Positions 35,709 to 44,333 are shown, counted from the stretch's first letter. The stretch: DNA of 64,000 nucleotides from JAXHUM01 sp034189325 (GCA_034189325.1 JAXHUM010000004.1:31202-95201); one strand, 5' to 3'. Made by a program: numbers and translations. The notes: generated from the sequence alone by a model not told the origin.

Positions 35709-36473
35709 TCATGTCCTGAGATTATACCCGGTTTCGAGCATGATTATGCAAAAACAGCTCACCAATAAGAAGAAAAGAGCGGAGATTACAAAACTCAGCA
35801 GCAAAAAAGTCTCTGAAACGCCGAGAAACCCGAACCTGAACCCATCGATCAGATAAAAAAAGGGGTTGAAAAAAGATACCTTAGTCCAGAAAGGAGACAG
35901 GGATTTTATGGAAAAAAAGACTCCGCTTAAAAAAGAAAGGGGGAGAATGACAAAGTTCTGAAACGCCGCCACATGGTCCCACTTCATGGCCCATATAGAG
36001 GCTATAAGCCCAAGAGCGCCCAGGACACCGCTCCCTATGAAAGCGAACCAGAATATGACGAAGATATTGTTCACCGGGAGTAGGGCAAAAAAACAGGAGA
36101 CCATCCACACTCCAATACCGACGCACAGACCCCTTACTATGGATGAGCCGACATATGCCAGAAAAAACTCATAACTGGACAGAGGGGCCAGTAAAATAAA
36201 GGTGATACTCCCGTTTTGCTTGGATTGAAAAAGGCTGGATGAGCTATTGGCAAAGGCATTTTGAAGTATTGCCATCATGATCAGGCCCGGAATAAGAAAT
36301 TCAGTATATTCAATACCGCTGTAGATCGCGGGATGTTCTTTCATGACGGACGCAAAAACGAGCAGATAAAGCAGAGAAGTGACCACCGGAGCCAGAATCG
36401 TCTGAATAGAGACCTTCAGAAAACGCCAGGTCTCTTTTAAGAAAAGAGAGATAATGCCGCGGGGGTTATACAT
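35709..36473 (-). CDS. ABC-2 type exporter permease (YadH family)
   Basis: Inner-membrane permease of 254 residues with six hydrophobic segments, typical of ABC-2 exporters: TILAPVVTSLLYLLVF, the FLIPGLIMMAILQNAF segment and FLSGVFFSIKSLSPFW near the C-terminus. The ATG at 36473 (MYNPRGIISLFLKE) matches the family start and overlaps the ATPase gene by 8 bases; longer starts run deeper into that gene. The exported substrate is unknown. Confidence 0.92.
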   Translation of the reverse strand: MYNPRGIISLFLKETWRFLKVSIQTILAPVVTSLLYLLVFASVMKEHPAIYSGIEYTEFLIPGLIMMAILQNAFANSSSSLFQSKQNGSITFILLAPLSSYEFFLAYVGSSIVRGLCVGIGVWMVSCFFALLPVNNIFVIFWFAFIGSGVLGALGLIASIWAMKWDHVAAFQNFVILPLSFLSGVFFSIKSLSPFWTKVSFFNPFFYLIDGFRFGFLGVSETFLLLSFVISALFFLLVSCFCIIMLETGYNLRT

Positions 36474-37383
36474 GATTGTTTTCCGTAAAGTCTCTGAAGA
36501 CATCTTCCAGGCGGGGCTCAATCGTTTGCATATCGACAATATGAATCCCACATGAATGGATAGCGGCAAGCACGGCACCTATGCTGTCTTTGATTCGGTG
36601 CAGCTTCAACGTGAGTTTTCCCTCACGAGCGTCAACAATAAGGCTTTTGATGGATCCGGGAATATCAAACGTGTGCCCCTTATATGTTAGATTTAATAGT
36701 TTATATGGATAGTGTTCCAGCAGGGCCCTGGTCCTGTCCAAGGCAACCAGATGGCCTTTATCGAGGATGGCGATCTTTTGGCATAAAGATTCTGCCTCCT
36801 CAAGGTAATGTGTGGTGAGAAGTATCGTAGAGCCTTCCTTGTGGAGTTTTTGGGTGAAATGCCATAAGACCTTGCGCAAACCGACATCCACCCCGGCAGT
36901 GGGTTCGTCCAGAACGATCACCTCTGGTTTATGGACAAGGGCCTGGGCAATAAGAACCCTTCTTTTCATGCCTCCGGAAAGTCTGTGGAGATTTTCATGG
37001 GTCTTGTCTGTCAGGTCCAGCGTTTCTATCAGTTCATCAATCCATGGGTAATTCTCAGTACCGTATCCGAAATAACCGGACTGAAGGCGCAGCATCTCGC
37101 GGACCGTAAAAAAGGAATCATAAATCAACTCCTGTGGAACAACACCTAGAGATTGTCTGGCCTTTCTCCAATTTGAGCGGACATTGTATCCCATTATCTC
37201 AATAAAACCACTGGTTGCATGGGACAATCCGCTCATAATATTGATAAGGGTGGATTTCCCTGCGCCGTTCGGTCCTATCAAACCGAAATACATGTTTTGG
37301 TCTATGGAGAAGTTGATCTCTTTGAGTGCCTGGAGTGCCCCAAATCGCTTGTTTATGTTTGAGATCGTCACTGCCTGCGTCAT
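36466..37383 (-). CDS. ABC exporter ATPase (YadG/CcmA family)
   Basis: ATPase of 305 residues that pairs with the ABC-2 permease. Walker A GPNGAGKST lies near residues 37-45, the Q-loop VVPQE near 87, the signature LSGGMKRR near 138, Walker B VIVLDEPTAGVD near 158 and the switch TTHYLEEAE near 190. A C-terminal extension of about 80 residues follows the nucleotide-binding domain and is of the kind seen in drug or lipid exporters. The gene pair is a self-contained - strand unit. Confidence 0.94.
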   Translation of the reverse strand: MTQAVTISNINKRFGALQALKEINFSIDQNMYFGLIGPNGAGKSTLINIMSGLSHATSGFIEIMGYNVRSNWRKARQSLGVVPQELIYDSFFTVREMLRLQSGYFGYGTENYPWIDELIETLDLTDKTHENLHRLSGGMKRRVLIAQALVHKPEVIVLDEPTAGVDVGLRKVLWHFTQKLHKEGSTILLTTHYLEEAESLCQKIAILDKGHLVALDRTRALLEHYPYKLLNLTYKGHTFDIPGSIKSLIVDAREGKLTLKLHRIKDSIGAVLAAIHSCGIHIVDMQTIEPRLEDVFRDFTENNHV

Positions 37384-37423
37384 AAAGCCTAAACCGATTC
37401 AGTCTATCATTATCTTAAACAGA

Positions 37424-38038
37424 CTATCGAAGACCCTCCTCTTCTCTCGCCTGAATAATCCCAGGGTCCTGGGCCATTTTATTGAAGAGGCGTTTAACAT
37501 TGGGGTAATCATCAAGGTTGAGGCCCGTATAGCCAACCCAAGTGGTAATAATATAGGCATAAGCATCTGCCACCGATTTTTTATTTCCAACAATATAGTC
37601 CTTCCCTTCGAGGTGCTGGTCTAGCACCCTGTAAATATTGTCCAGTCGTTTTTCAACTGCCTCGCGGATGGCATTCAGGCTATCCTCATCATGCTTGGTA
37701 GTGAACAGTTTTGTGGAAAAAAAGGGCCCGAAAGCAGGATGGAGATCGCTCCCTAAAAAGGCAAGCCATTGGTCGAGAGCCTGTTCGTTTTTGGATCCAT
37801 CAAGGTCGCCGATGTTTTTATCAGGATATTTTCTGCAAAGATATTTCAATAAAGAAGTAAGCTGTGTCATAACCCCGCTGTCTCCATCAATCAGTGCAGG
37901 CACGGCGCCCATGGGGTTGATCTTCTTATAGGCATCGCTTCCTAATTTGACCTTTTCTATCTCGTAATCAGCACCGCACCATATCAAGGCAGTATGGACG
38001 GCAAAAGCGCATGTCCCGGGAGCATAGTATAGTTTCAT
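37424..38038 (-). CDS. Glutathione S-transferase family protein, beta-class-like
   Basis: 204 residues. The N-terminal thioredoxin-like domain carries Cys10 in APGTCAFAVH, the mark of bacterial beta-class GSTs, and the GSH-site loop MGAVPALIDGDSGVMTQ. The all-helical C-terminal domain contains VADAYAYIITTW near 150. Strong AAAGGAGG precedes the ATG. Anaerobic Desulfobacterota generally do not make glutathione in quantity, so its true thiol partner is open; compare the thiol-type cluster at 57025-62523. Confidence 0.9.
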   Translation of the reverse strand: MKLYYAPGTCAFAVHTALIWCGADYEIEKVKLGSDAYKKINPMGAVPALIDGDSGVMTQLTSLLKYLCRKYPDKNIGDLDGSKNEQALDQWLAFLGSDLHPAFGPFFSTKLFTTKHDEDSLNAIREAVEKRLDNIYRVLDQHLEGKDYIVGNKKSVADAYAYIITTWVGYTGLNLDDYPNVKRLFNKMAQDPGIIQAREEEGLR

Positions 38039-38289
38039 TTTTTCCTCCTTTGAAAATGAATAAAAGCCTCACACGGCTCTGTTAACATTAGACAATCCAC
38101 ACAGTTTCCCAGCCGCTTAACGCTTGAACCTCGTCAAAGAGACAAAAAACGGCTGTATAGTTTTTACAAAGGTAACTCTCCATTTGTTTTTTACACCCCC
38201 TTTTGCTGAGAATTTGATATTTCACAAGCATCGCACAATCCTTTTCTCGCCGAAGTCTTTGGCGGTTTTTTTATGCCCATTTGGGATTT

Positions 38290-38453
38290 CCTATGAAAGA
38301 CTGGTCGTCAAAGAGATCTTAAGGAGCATCGGAGGGGCGAAGAGGCTGCTTCATATCATGACCAGACCGAGACAGGTTGGGAAAACAACCACGGCCCTGC
38401 AAATAGCCCACAAATCGATTTTTCGTCATTGCGCAAGATTTCATCATGTGTGA
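38290..38453 (+). pseudogene. Remnant of an AAA-type ATPase gene
   Basis: A short frame reads ERLVVKEILRSIGGAKRLLHIMTRPRQVGKTTTALQIA. It closely matches the start of DUF4143-type AAA ATPases, in which a GPRQVGKTTL Walker A follows a KR-rich strand. After the P-loop the homology stops within a few residues (IAHKSIFRHC...) and the frame closes at 38453. The first G of the P-loop is changed to R. This is a decayed fragment of about 160 bases in the 440-base gap between the GST and regulator genes. Nothing else in the gap looks coding. Confidence 0.55.
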
Positions 38454-38480
38454 ATCATAAGGTTTTTCAATCCTTTCTTC

Positions 38481-39455
38481 TCATCCCTTGGACCACATAT
38501 TTGATTGCAGGTAGGTCATAAGATTGACGTCACTGTTGGTGATGTTGAGCTTTCGTCGAATATGTTCCCGGTGGCGATTGATTGTGCCCACGGAGACTCC
38601 TCGAATTCGGGCGATTTCTTTGGTCTGCAAACCATTCTGAATCATGTTGCAAATACTGACTTCTGTCGATGTAAGAGAAAGATAGGCTTTAGACAAATGG
38701 TTGACAAACGGGGATGCAATATCTTCTAGGTTCGTTTTCAATATCTCAGCGTATTTTTTGTACGTCTCCGGCAGATGCAAGGCCATCTCCGTCAATATCG
38801 GCATTAGAATCTTGTCGACATTCGCCCGTATATCCTTATAGATTTCCTGTTTTTCTTCCTCAATCCTTGCCAAAATGGCTCGAAGGGCGGAATTCGCCTC
38901 CTGCAATGCCTTTCGTTCAATAATGAGTTGTTTGTTAAGCTCCTGCAATTCCTGTTCAGCAGAAATCCGCGTTGCCGTCGTACCGATTCGCCCCGCCAAC
39001 GCATCGAGCAAAATGCGTTCCTCTCTGAGAAACGGACCCTCATCCGCTGGCGGGCATTCCCTCAGATAGAAGATGGAGACTTCCCCAACCGGTTCATTAT
39101 ACATGAAAATCCGCGACGACTGACGCCATTGCGTAACCTTGAAGCCCTTACTCTTGTAAGTTTTTCCCTTAAATACAATTCGAGCGCGGGTGATCTCGGG
39201 ATACTGCCAGGAGAAAGGCAAAAAGGTGACCAGTTCCTGCAAGAGATTCTCAATCGAGTTGGAATGACGCTCTGCCAGCTGCGCTATTCCATAGAGACAG
39301 TTCAACTCTTTGATCCGCTCCCGAAGAGCATCCAGTAGCTTTGGTGGCTCGATATCTTCGCTGAAGGGAACCAGCCAGAGACGAAAAAGATCCTTTGGCA
39401 GACTATTGAAATCTTCATGAGCGGGCGGGGTTACGGAGGATTCTTTTTCAGCCAT
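38481..39455 (-). CDS. LuxR-type transcriptional regulator with GAF-like sensor and coiled coil
   Basis: 324 residues. A GAF-like N-terminal domain (about 40-165) contains LYGIAQLAERHSNSIENLLQELVTFLP. A long coiled-coil helix spans roughly 165-205 (ELQELNKQLIIERKALQEAN). A LuxR/FixJ-type helix-turn-helix at about 255-320 contains LTSTEVSICNMIQNGLQTKEIARIRGVSVGTINRHR. The domain set is like those of one-component regulators seen in Desulfobacterota beside catabolic genes. It is divergent from the NADH module; the shared intergenic region holds two palindromes of TGCATA type that are good operator candidates. Confidence 0.88.
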   Translation of the reverse strand: MAEKESSVTPPAHEDFNSLPKDLFRLWLVPFSEDIEPPKLLDALRERIKELNCLYGIAQLAERHSNSIENLLQELVTFLPFSWQYPEITRARIVFKGKTYKSKGFKVTQWRQSSRIFMYNEPVGEVSIFYLRECPPADEGPFLREERILLDALAGRIGTTATRISAEQELQELNKQLIIERKALQEANSALRAILARIEEEKQEIYKDIRANVDKILMPILTEMALHLPETYKKYAEILKTNLEDIASPFVNHLSKAYLSLTSTEVSICNMIQNGLQTKEIARIRGVSVGTINRHREHIRRKLNITNSDVNLMTYLQSNMWSKG

Positions 39456-39470
39456 AGGGAATTCTATTGA

Positions 39471-39489
39471 TGCATATATGATATATGCA
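39471..39489. promoter_or_regulatory. Palindromic operator candidate 1 (TGCATATAT-G-ATATATGCA)
   Basis: Perfect 9-bp arms around a single central base, located 15 bases upstream of the LuxR-type regulator start and 141 bases before the NADH module. It shares the ATGCATA core with the second palindrome. Confidence 0.65.
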
Positions 39490-39517
39490 TTACATAGGCA
39501 TTGTCAGGGTATCTATG

Positions 39518-39538
39518 ATGCATATAATATCTATGCAT
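39518..39538. promoter_or_regulatory. Palindromic operator candidate 2 (ATGCATA-N7-TATGCAT)
   Basis: Seven-base arms exactly complementary, separated by 7 bases, midway between the divergent genes. A further half-site TGCATT follows near 39545. Two related dyads about 48 bases apart (centre to centre) fit cooperative binding by the adjacent dimeric regulator. Confidence 0.6.
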
Positions 39539-39630
39539 TATAGGTGCATTTTTAATGTATTTATCAATGCCACCATGCCCTATATATATCTTATTGTCAA
39601 TCAAATCTTCCCAATCAAAGGAGGTTGCTA

Positions 39631-40104
39631 ATGTCACAAGATAAACTCGCCTCAATCCTGGAGGGGCGCCGGAGCCAGCCTCAGCAGCTTATAGAGGTCT
39701 TGCAGGATGTACAGAAAAACTACGGATATATCTCCGAGGATGCCATGAAGGCTGTGTCAAAAGAGCTTGGAACGCCACTTATAGAAGTATACAGCGTGGC
39801 GTCATTTTATAAGGCTTTTTCATTAAAACCGCGTGGTAAGAACGTGATCAAGGTTTGCACAGGCACGGCATGTCACGTTCGTGGAGCAAAACTGATCCTC
39901 AACCAGGCTGTCGCTCAACTGGGAGTTGAGCCCAATGAAACAACGGAGGATGGCCTGTTCACGGTTGAACATGTGAACTGCCTCGGCGCTTGTGCACTTG
40001 CACCGATTGTCACCGAGAATGGTTCCACCCATCACCACATGAATCCAGGCAAGCTTCGCAAGTTAATCGATTCATTGAATGGCAATGGAGGGAGTTCCGA
40101 ATGA
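39631..40104 (+). CDS. NADH dehydrogenase NuoE/HydC-like [2Fe-2S] subunit
   Basis: Small subunit of a soluble NAD(H)-linked flavoprotein. 157 residues. The N-terminal helical bundle is typical of the 24-kDa family; the thioredoxin-like domain binds [2Fe-2S] through CTGTACH near 76-82 and NCLGACALAP near 116-125. The ATG at 39631 lies 6 bases after AAAGGAGG; the in-frame TTG at 39625 overlaps that site and is rejected. It overlaps the next gene by ATGA. Similar trios occur in HydABC hydrogenases, formate dehydrogenases and BamGHI of class II benzoyl-CoA reductase. No hydrogenase domain is encoded here. Confidence 0.93.
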   Translation: MSQDKLASILEGRRSQPQQLIEVLQDVQKNYGYISEDAMKAVSKELGTPLIEVYSVASFYKAFSLKPRGKNVIKVCTGTACHVRGAKLILNQAVAQLGVEPNETTEDGLFTVEHVNCLGACALAPIVTENGSTHHHMNPGKLRKLIDSLNGNGGSSE

Positions 40105-41954
40105 CCGCAATCAATACTATCAGCGAACTGGAATCCCTTCGAACGAAGCTTCAGGATTATCGCAAACGCTTCAAAGCATCGCTTGTCATATGCGGCGGCA
40201 CCGGGTGTCGTGCGTCACGGTCCCACGATCTGATCCGTAAGGTCAAAGAGGAATTGGCCAAACAGCAATTGGAGGATAGCGTCCTGATACGCGCCACGGG
40301 ATGTCATGGTTTCTGCGAACAAGGCCCCATTGTTGTCGTAGAACCGGAGAATATATTTTATTGTGGTGTCTCGCCCGATGACGCCCAGGATATCATAATC
40401 AAAACCATCTGTAACAACGAGATTATTGAACGATTGCTCTACACCGACCCGGTTTCCGGAAAGACTTTCGAGCGCGAGTCGGAAATTCCCTTTTACCTTG
40501 CTCAGGACCGGCAGTTGCTGGCTCAAAACCGGCAAATTGATCCCTGTTCCATTGAAGACTACATCGCCATTGGCGGCTATTCTGCCCTGGAGAAGGCCAT
40601 TGCCGGGATGGCCCCGGAGGTAATCATAGGGGAAATTACGGCCGCCGGTTTGAGGGGACGCGGCGGGGGAGGCTTCCCCACCGGCCGCAAATGGACAGAA
40701 TGTCGGGAAGCACCGGGAGATGAGAAGTATGTCATTTGCAATGCGGACGAAGGTGACCCGGGTGCCTACATGGACCGATGTCTTCTGGAAGGTAATCCGC
40801 ACCTGGTTATCGAGGGAATGATGATCGGTGCCCTTGCAATCGGTGCCCAACAAGGACATGTCTACGTCCGTAACGAATACCCATTGGCGGTTGGGAACAG
40901 TAAAGTTGCCGTGCAGCAAGCCAGAGAATTAGGACTCCTGGGAAAGAACATTTTGGGGTCCTCCTTTTCCTTTGACGTGGCGATCTCCCGGGGCGGAGGT
41001 GCCTTTGTCTGCGGTGAATCTACAGCACTTATGGCCTCTCTGGAGGGAAAAGCCGGTGAGCCTCGCTCAAAAGACGTCCATACTGTGGTGGACGGCCTGT
41101 GGCATAAACCAACTACCTTGAACAATGTAGAAACGTGGGCCAATGTCCCTTCTATTATCCTTAAAGGTTCCGATTGGTTTGCCTCTAGGGGATCGGAAAC
41201 AAGCAAAGGCACCAAGATCCTGGCACTTACGGGACACATAAAAAATACTGGACTCGTCGAAGTGGCGATGGGAACAACCCTTGGGACAGTTGTCTTTGGT
41301 ATCGGTGGTGGAAGCTCAACCGGCAGGCCGATTAGGGCGGTCCAGACCGGAGGGCCCTCCGGTGGATGCCTCCCTGTAGAAAGGTTCGATCTTCCCGTGG
41401 AATTCGATGCGCTTGCCGAGGCAGGTTCAATGGTAGGCTCCGGCGGCATCGTGGTAATGGATGAAGAGACCTGTATGGTGGATGTAGCAAAGTATTTTCT
41501 TACCTTTTTGCAGGACGAGTCTTGTGGAAAATGTGTGTCCTGCCGGTTGGGGATCGACCGTATGCTGGAGATTATCACTGATATCACAGAGGGGCACGGT
41601 AAACCTGAACAGATAGAGCTCTTGGAAGAATTGGCGTATACGATCAGCGAAACAGCACTGTGTGGCCTTGGCAAGACAGCGGCGAATCCCGTTCTCTCCA
41701 CATTACGGTACTTCCGGGAGGAATACGATGCACATATTAGGCAGAATAAATGCCCAGCCGGCGTGTGCCAAGCTCTGATTACCTACAGCATTGATCCTGA
41801 AAAATGTACTGGCTGCGGCATCTGCATGCGCGATTGTCCTTTTGATGCGGTCAGCGGCGAAAAGAAGACCCCACACGTCATTGATATTGCCTTATGTCAG
41901 AAATGCGGGATCTGCCGGAGCCAATGTAAATCTGAAGCAATTTACGTGAGTTAA
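40101..41954 (+). CDS. NADH-binding NuoF/HydB-like FMN iron-sulfur subunit
   Basis: 617 residues, multidomain. An N-terminal [2Fe-2S] thioredoxin-like domain (CGGTGCRASR near 33 and ATGCHGFCEQGP near 70) is followed by the NADH/FMN domain (GRGGGGFPTGRKW near 188, CNADEGDPGAYMDR near 214) and a [4Fe-4S] site ESCGKCVSCRLG near 472. The C-terminus holds a 2[4Fe-4S] ferredoxin domain (CTGCGICMRDCPFDA and CQKCGICRSQC, about 565-612). This is the HydB/HndC domain order. It starts at the ATG that overlaps the previous stop; an earlier in-frame start lies inside that gene. It likely transfers electrons between NAD(H) and a partner enzyme or ferredoxin. Confidence 0.95.
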   Translation: MTAINTISELESLRTKLQDYRKRFKASLVICGGTGCRASRSHDLIRKVKEELAKQQLEDSVLIRATGCHGFCEQGPIVVVEPENIFYCGVSPDDAQDIIIKTICNNEIIERLLYTDPVSGKTFERESEIPFYLAQDRQLLAQNRQIDPCSIEDYIAIGGYSALEKAIAGMAPEVIIGEITAAGLRGRGGGGFPTGRKWTECREAPGDEKYVICNADEGDPGAYMDRCLLEGNPHLVIEGMMIGALAIGAQQGHVYVRNEYPLAVGNSKVAVQQARELGLLGKNILGSSFSFDVAISRGGGAFVCGESTALMASLEGKAGEPRSKDVHTVVDGLWHKPTTLNNVETWANVPSIILKGSDWFASRGSETSKGTKILALTGHIKNTGLVEVAMGTTLGTVVFGIGGGSSTGRPIRAVQTGGPSGGCLPVERFDLPVEFDALAEAGSMVGSGGIVVMDEETCMVDVAKYFLTFLQDESCGKCVSCRLGIDRMLEIITDITEGHGKPEQIELLEELAYTISETALCGLGKTAANPVLSTLRYFREEYDAHIRQNKCPAGVCQALITYSIDPEKCTGCGICMRDCPFDAVSGEKKTPHVIDIALCQKCGICRSQCKSEAIYVS

Positions 41955-41968
41955 AGAGGTGTGATATT

Positions 41969-42661
41969 ATGATTAAGCAAGTGACAATCAATATCGACGG
42001 TATCGATATTAGCGTTGCCAAAGGGTCAAGTGTACTTGATGCCGCTTTAGGATACGGCATCTGCATCCCCCATCTGTGCCGTCTCCCCTATATTTCGGAT
42101 ATCGGTGCCTGCCGCCTCTGCATTGTAGAGCATGTAAAGGACGGCCGGTCAAAAATCACAACCTCCTGTACGTTGCTCGTGCAAGAGGGTATGGTGATTT
42201 TGAGCAATACGGAGAGAATCAGGAAACTGCGTCATAACATTGCTGAACTGATCGTTGCAGAAGCTCCGAATTCGCGCGCGATTCAGGATCTTGCCATCCG
42301 TTGCGGAGTCAGGGAGGTGCGCTATCCTTTCAGGAATAGTGACTGTATATTGTGCGGTCGCTGTGTCCGGGCCTGCACAGGAAAATTTGGAGTCAAGCCG
42401 ATTGGGTTTGTTGGACGCGGCAAAGATCGACGGGTGGAAGCTCCGTTTGACTTGCGTTCCGAACTCTGCAATGAATGCGGTAGATGTATCGATCTTTGTC
42501 CCATGACAGTGCTACCTTGTGACGGACCTATGAAGGAGGGAGAAGAACGTCTGTGCGGAAAATGCGAATCAAAAATGGGCCTGGCAGAAGAAACACCCGG
42601 ATTCTGCGTATTCTGTGATTTGGGTGAGGGTTTCCAATGCGAGCGCTTTTTAGGAGGATAA
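41969..42661 (+). CDS. NuoG N-terminal-like [2Fe-2S]/2[4Fe-4S] subunit
   Basis: 230 residues. The N-terminal [2Fe-2S] ferredoxin domain has Cys in GICIPHLCRL and DIGACRLCIV plus CTLL. The usual HxxxCxxC cluster site of NuoG is missing (RHNIAELIVAEAP in its place). Two [4Fe-4S] motifs follow: CILCGRCVRAC near 126 and CNECGRCIDLC near 168. The last 40 residues hold two extra Cys pairs (CGKC, CVFC) that may bind metal. There is no molybdopterin or H-cluster domain, so this is an electron-transfer subunit only, as BamI-type or HndD-like remnants are. It begins 14 bases after the NuoF-like gene. Confidence 0.9.
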   Translation: MIKQVTINIDGIDISVAKGSSVLDAALGYGICIPHLCRLPYISDIGACRLCIVEHVKDGRSKITTSCTLLVQEGMVILSNTERIRKLRHNIAELIVAEAPNSRAIQDLAIRCGVREVRYPFRNSDCILCGRCVRACTGKFGVKPIGFVGRGKDRRVEAPFDLRSELCNECGRCIDLCPMTVLPCDGPMKEGEERLCGKCESKMGLAEETPGFCVFCDLGEGFQCERFLGG

Positions 42662-43006
42662 GAGAAGCGGTGCCAAAATTTCAGTAAGTGTCTATGCTTA
42701 AAGAGAGATTTACGTGCTCAAAGATGGGTCGACTTCACACCGCTGAATAATTGTCGCTCCCTGCAGCTTGCTGCAGGGAATCTCCAAATGTTAGGATGCT
42801 TTTTGTTTATATTATTTGCTCACTAGCCGCTGAAGCGACGATGGGGGTGTGCTCGCAAATCATTTTTAAGTCCCTTTCCTGGCTATACCTATCCTTTCGA
42901 TTTCCCCTCAACAGCATTTTCGCAAAAAACCTTGACAAATTAAGCTTATTTACATGATTCAATAGGGGTAGCCAACAACCATCAATGTTTCGCATGGGAG
43001 GCCGTC
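42662..43006. other. Gap between the NADH module and the acyl-CoA dehydrogenase
   Basis: 345 bases without a credible gene. It contains a perfect 9-bp hairpin (TCCCTGCAG at 42758-42766, CTTG loop, CTGCAGGGA at 42771-42779), which has no U-run directly after it. At 42932-42937 there is a consensus TTGACA, with CATGAT 15 bases later, a weak sigma-70 candidate about 50 bases before the ATG of the dehydrogenase gene. The dehydrogenase may therefore have its own promoter. Confidence 0.45.
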
Positions 43007-44284
43007 ATGTATGATTTCATGTTAACCCGGGAAGAAAGGGCCCTTCGTGATGAGGTGCGTGAGTTCGTCAAAAAGGAGATCACCAGCGATTTTCTCCGCA
43101 AAATGGACAGAGATGAAATTGTCTATCCCAGGGAATTCGTGGAAAAGCTGGCGAAATACAATCTGCGCGGTATCCGGTTCCCCAAGGAGTATGGGGGCCG
43201 GGACATGAGCTGGGTGGCTGAAATGGCGGCAACAGAAGAGATCGGTTGTCTGGGAATGGCGCTGGCCTGCGCATTTGCCATGCCTTCGATTGTCGGAGAG
43301 GCGATCCATTGTTTCGGTACGGAAGAGCAGAAACAAAAATATCTAAAGCCGATGCTGGAGGGCAAACTTGTGGCTGCCGAAGCCCTGACAGAACCCAGGG
43401 GCGGATCCGATTTTTTTGGGGCCACGACCAAGGCATTCTTGGAGGGGGATCATTTTATTCTTAACGGTCAAAAGCGCTTTGTTGTGGGAGCCGAGGGCGC
43501 GGATTTCTTTCTGGTTTACTGCAAAACCAATTTCGAGCCCAATGCTCATAAATACAACAAAATCAGCCTGGTTATCGTCGATAAGGGGCCCGGCGTCGAG
43601 GTTGAATATTTGTTTGATCTCATGGGTTGCCGAGGGGGTGGTACGGGGCGGCTCGTCTTTCGCAACGTCAAAGTGCCGAAGGAAAACCTGGTCGGTGAAC
43701 TCCATGGTGGCGCCATATGTTTTAACCGCATGATGATCCCGGAGCGACTAACCTCGGCCGGAGGATGTTTGGGTATCTGGGGCGCCTTGGACGTTGCACT
43801 GCGATACTCCCACAAGCGGATAGCCTTCGGTCAAACCATTCGCAAATTCCAAGGGGTCAACTTCAAGATAGCAGATGCCATCACGGAACTCGATGCTGCC
43901 CGTGCCCTGACTTACATGGCCGCAAAAGCGGTTGACGAGGATGCGCCCAACTCGAGGCGTCTTGTCAGCGAAGCCAAGCGTTGCGCTACGGAATCGGCCT
44001 GGAATATCGTCAACCTGTCCATGCAGGTGATGGGCGGGATCGGCTATACCAGTGTTTATCCGGTGGAGCGAGCATTACGGGATACCCGCCTCGGGCTCAT
44101 CTGGACAGGAAGCAGTGAAATCATGAGTCTGTTGATTCAGAGCGAATACTACAAGGAAGTGTTGGACGAATCTTATGATCGTCGGAAACTGGAGCAGGAC
44201 GCCATGAAACCGGATGTGAACGAACGGTGCTTTAACGATGACGATATGTGGAGGGTCCACGAGAGCACAAGAGGTGCTTCATAG
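43007..44284 (+). CDS. Acyl-CoA dehydrogenase family enzyme with an IVD-type catalytic Glu
   Basis: FAD enzyme that desaturates an acyl-CoA at C2-C3. 425 residues with the standard N-helical, beta and C-helical domains: LTEPRGGSD near 128-134, FAFGQTIRKFQG-type signature (RIAFGQTIRKFQ) near 271-282 and MGGIGYTSVYPVERALRD near 342-359. The usual catalytic Glu of the YEGT segment is absent; the sequence there is IWTGSSEI (365-372). A Glu at 246 in MIPERLTSAGG lies where isovaleryl- and long-chain acyl-CoA dehydrogenases carry theirs. The last 35 residues are an unusual polar extension. The electron acceptor (normally ETF) is not encoded nearby; the NADH module upstream is a candidate outlet. 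Confidence 0.93.
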   Translation: MYDFMLTREERALRDEVREFVKKEITSDFLRKMDRDEIVYPREFVEKLAKYNLRGIRFPKEYGGRDMSWVAEMAATEEIGCLGMALACAFAMPSIVGEAIHCFGTEEQKQKYLKPMLEGKLVAAEALTEPRGGSDFFGATTKAFLEGDHFILNGQKRFVVGAEGADFFLVYCKTNFEPNAHKYNKISLVIVDKGPGVEVEYLFDLMGCRGGGTGRLVFRNVKVPKENLVGELHGGAICFNRMMIPERLTSAGGCLGIWGALDVALRYSHKRIAFGQTIRKFQGVNFKIADAITELDAARALTYMAAKAVDEDAPNSRRLVSEAKRCATESAWNIVNLSMQVMGGIGYTSVYPVERALRDTRLGLIWTGSSEIMSLLIQSEYYKEVLDESYDRRKLEQDAMKPDVNERCFNDDDMWRVHESTRGAS

Positions 44285-44333
44285 ATAGTGATCAATCCCA
44301 CATCACCCCGATTCCATCGATGTGAGATCCCGG

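Noticed and set aside
40862..41701. A 279-residue - strand open frame
   Set aside because: It lies inside the NuoF-like gene; Pro/Ser/Thr-rich with no domain.
39631..42661. Respiratory complex I (nuoEFG)
   Set aside because: The NuoG-like subunit is short and lacks the large C-terminal domain and one cluster site, and no membrane nuo genes follow.
39631..42661. Electron-bifurcating [FeFe] hydrogenase HydABC
   Set aside because: No H-cluster domain or its Cys motifs in the third subunit.
42758..42779. Terminator of the NADH module
   Set aside because: A strong hairpin but no U-run after it; kept only as a hairpin in the gap entry.
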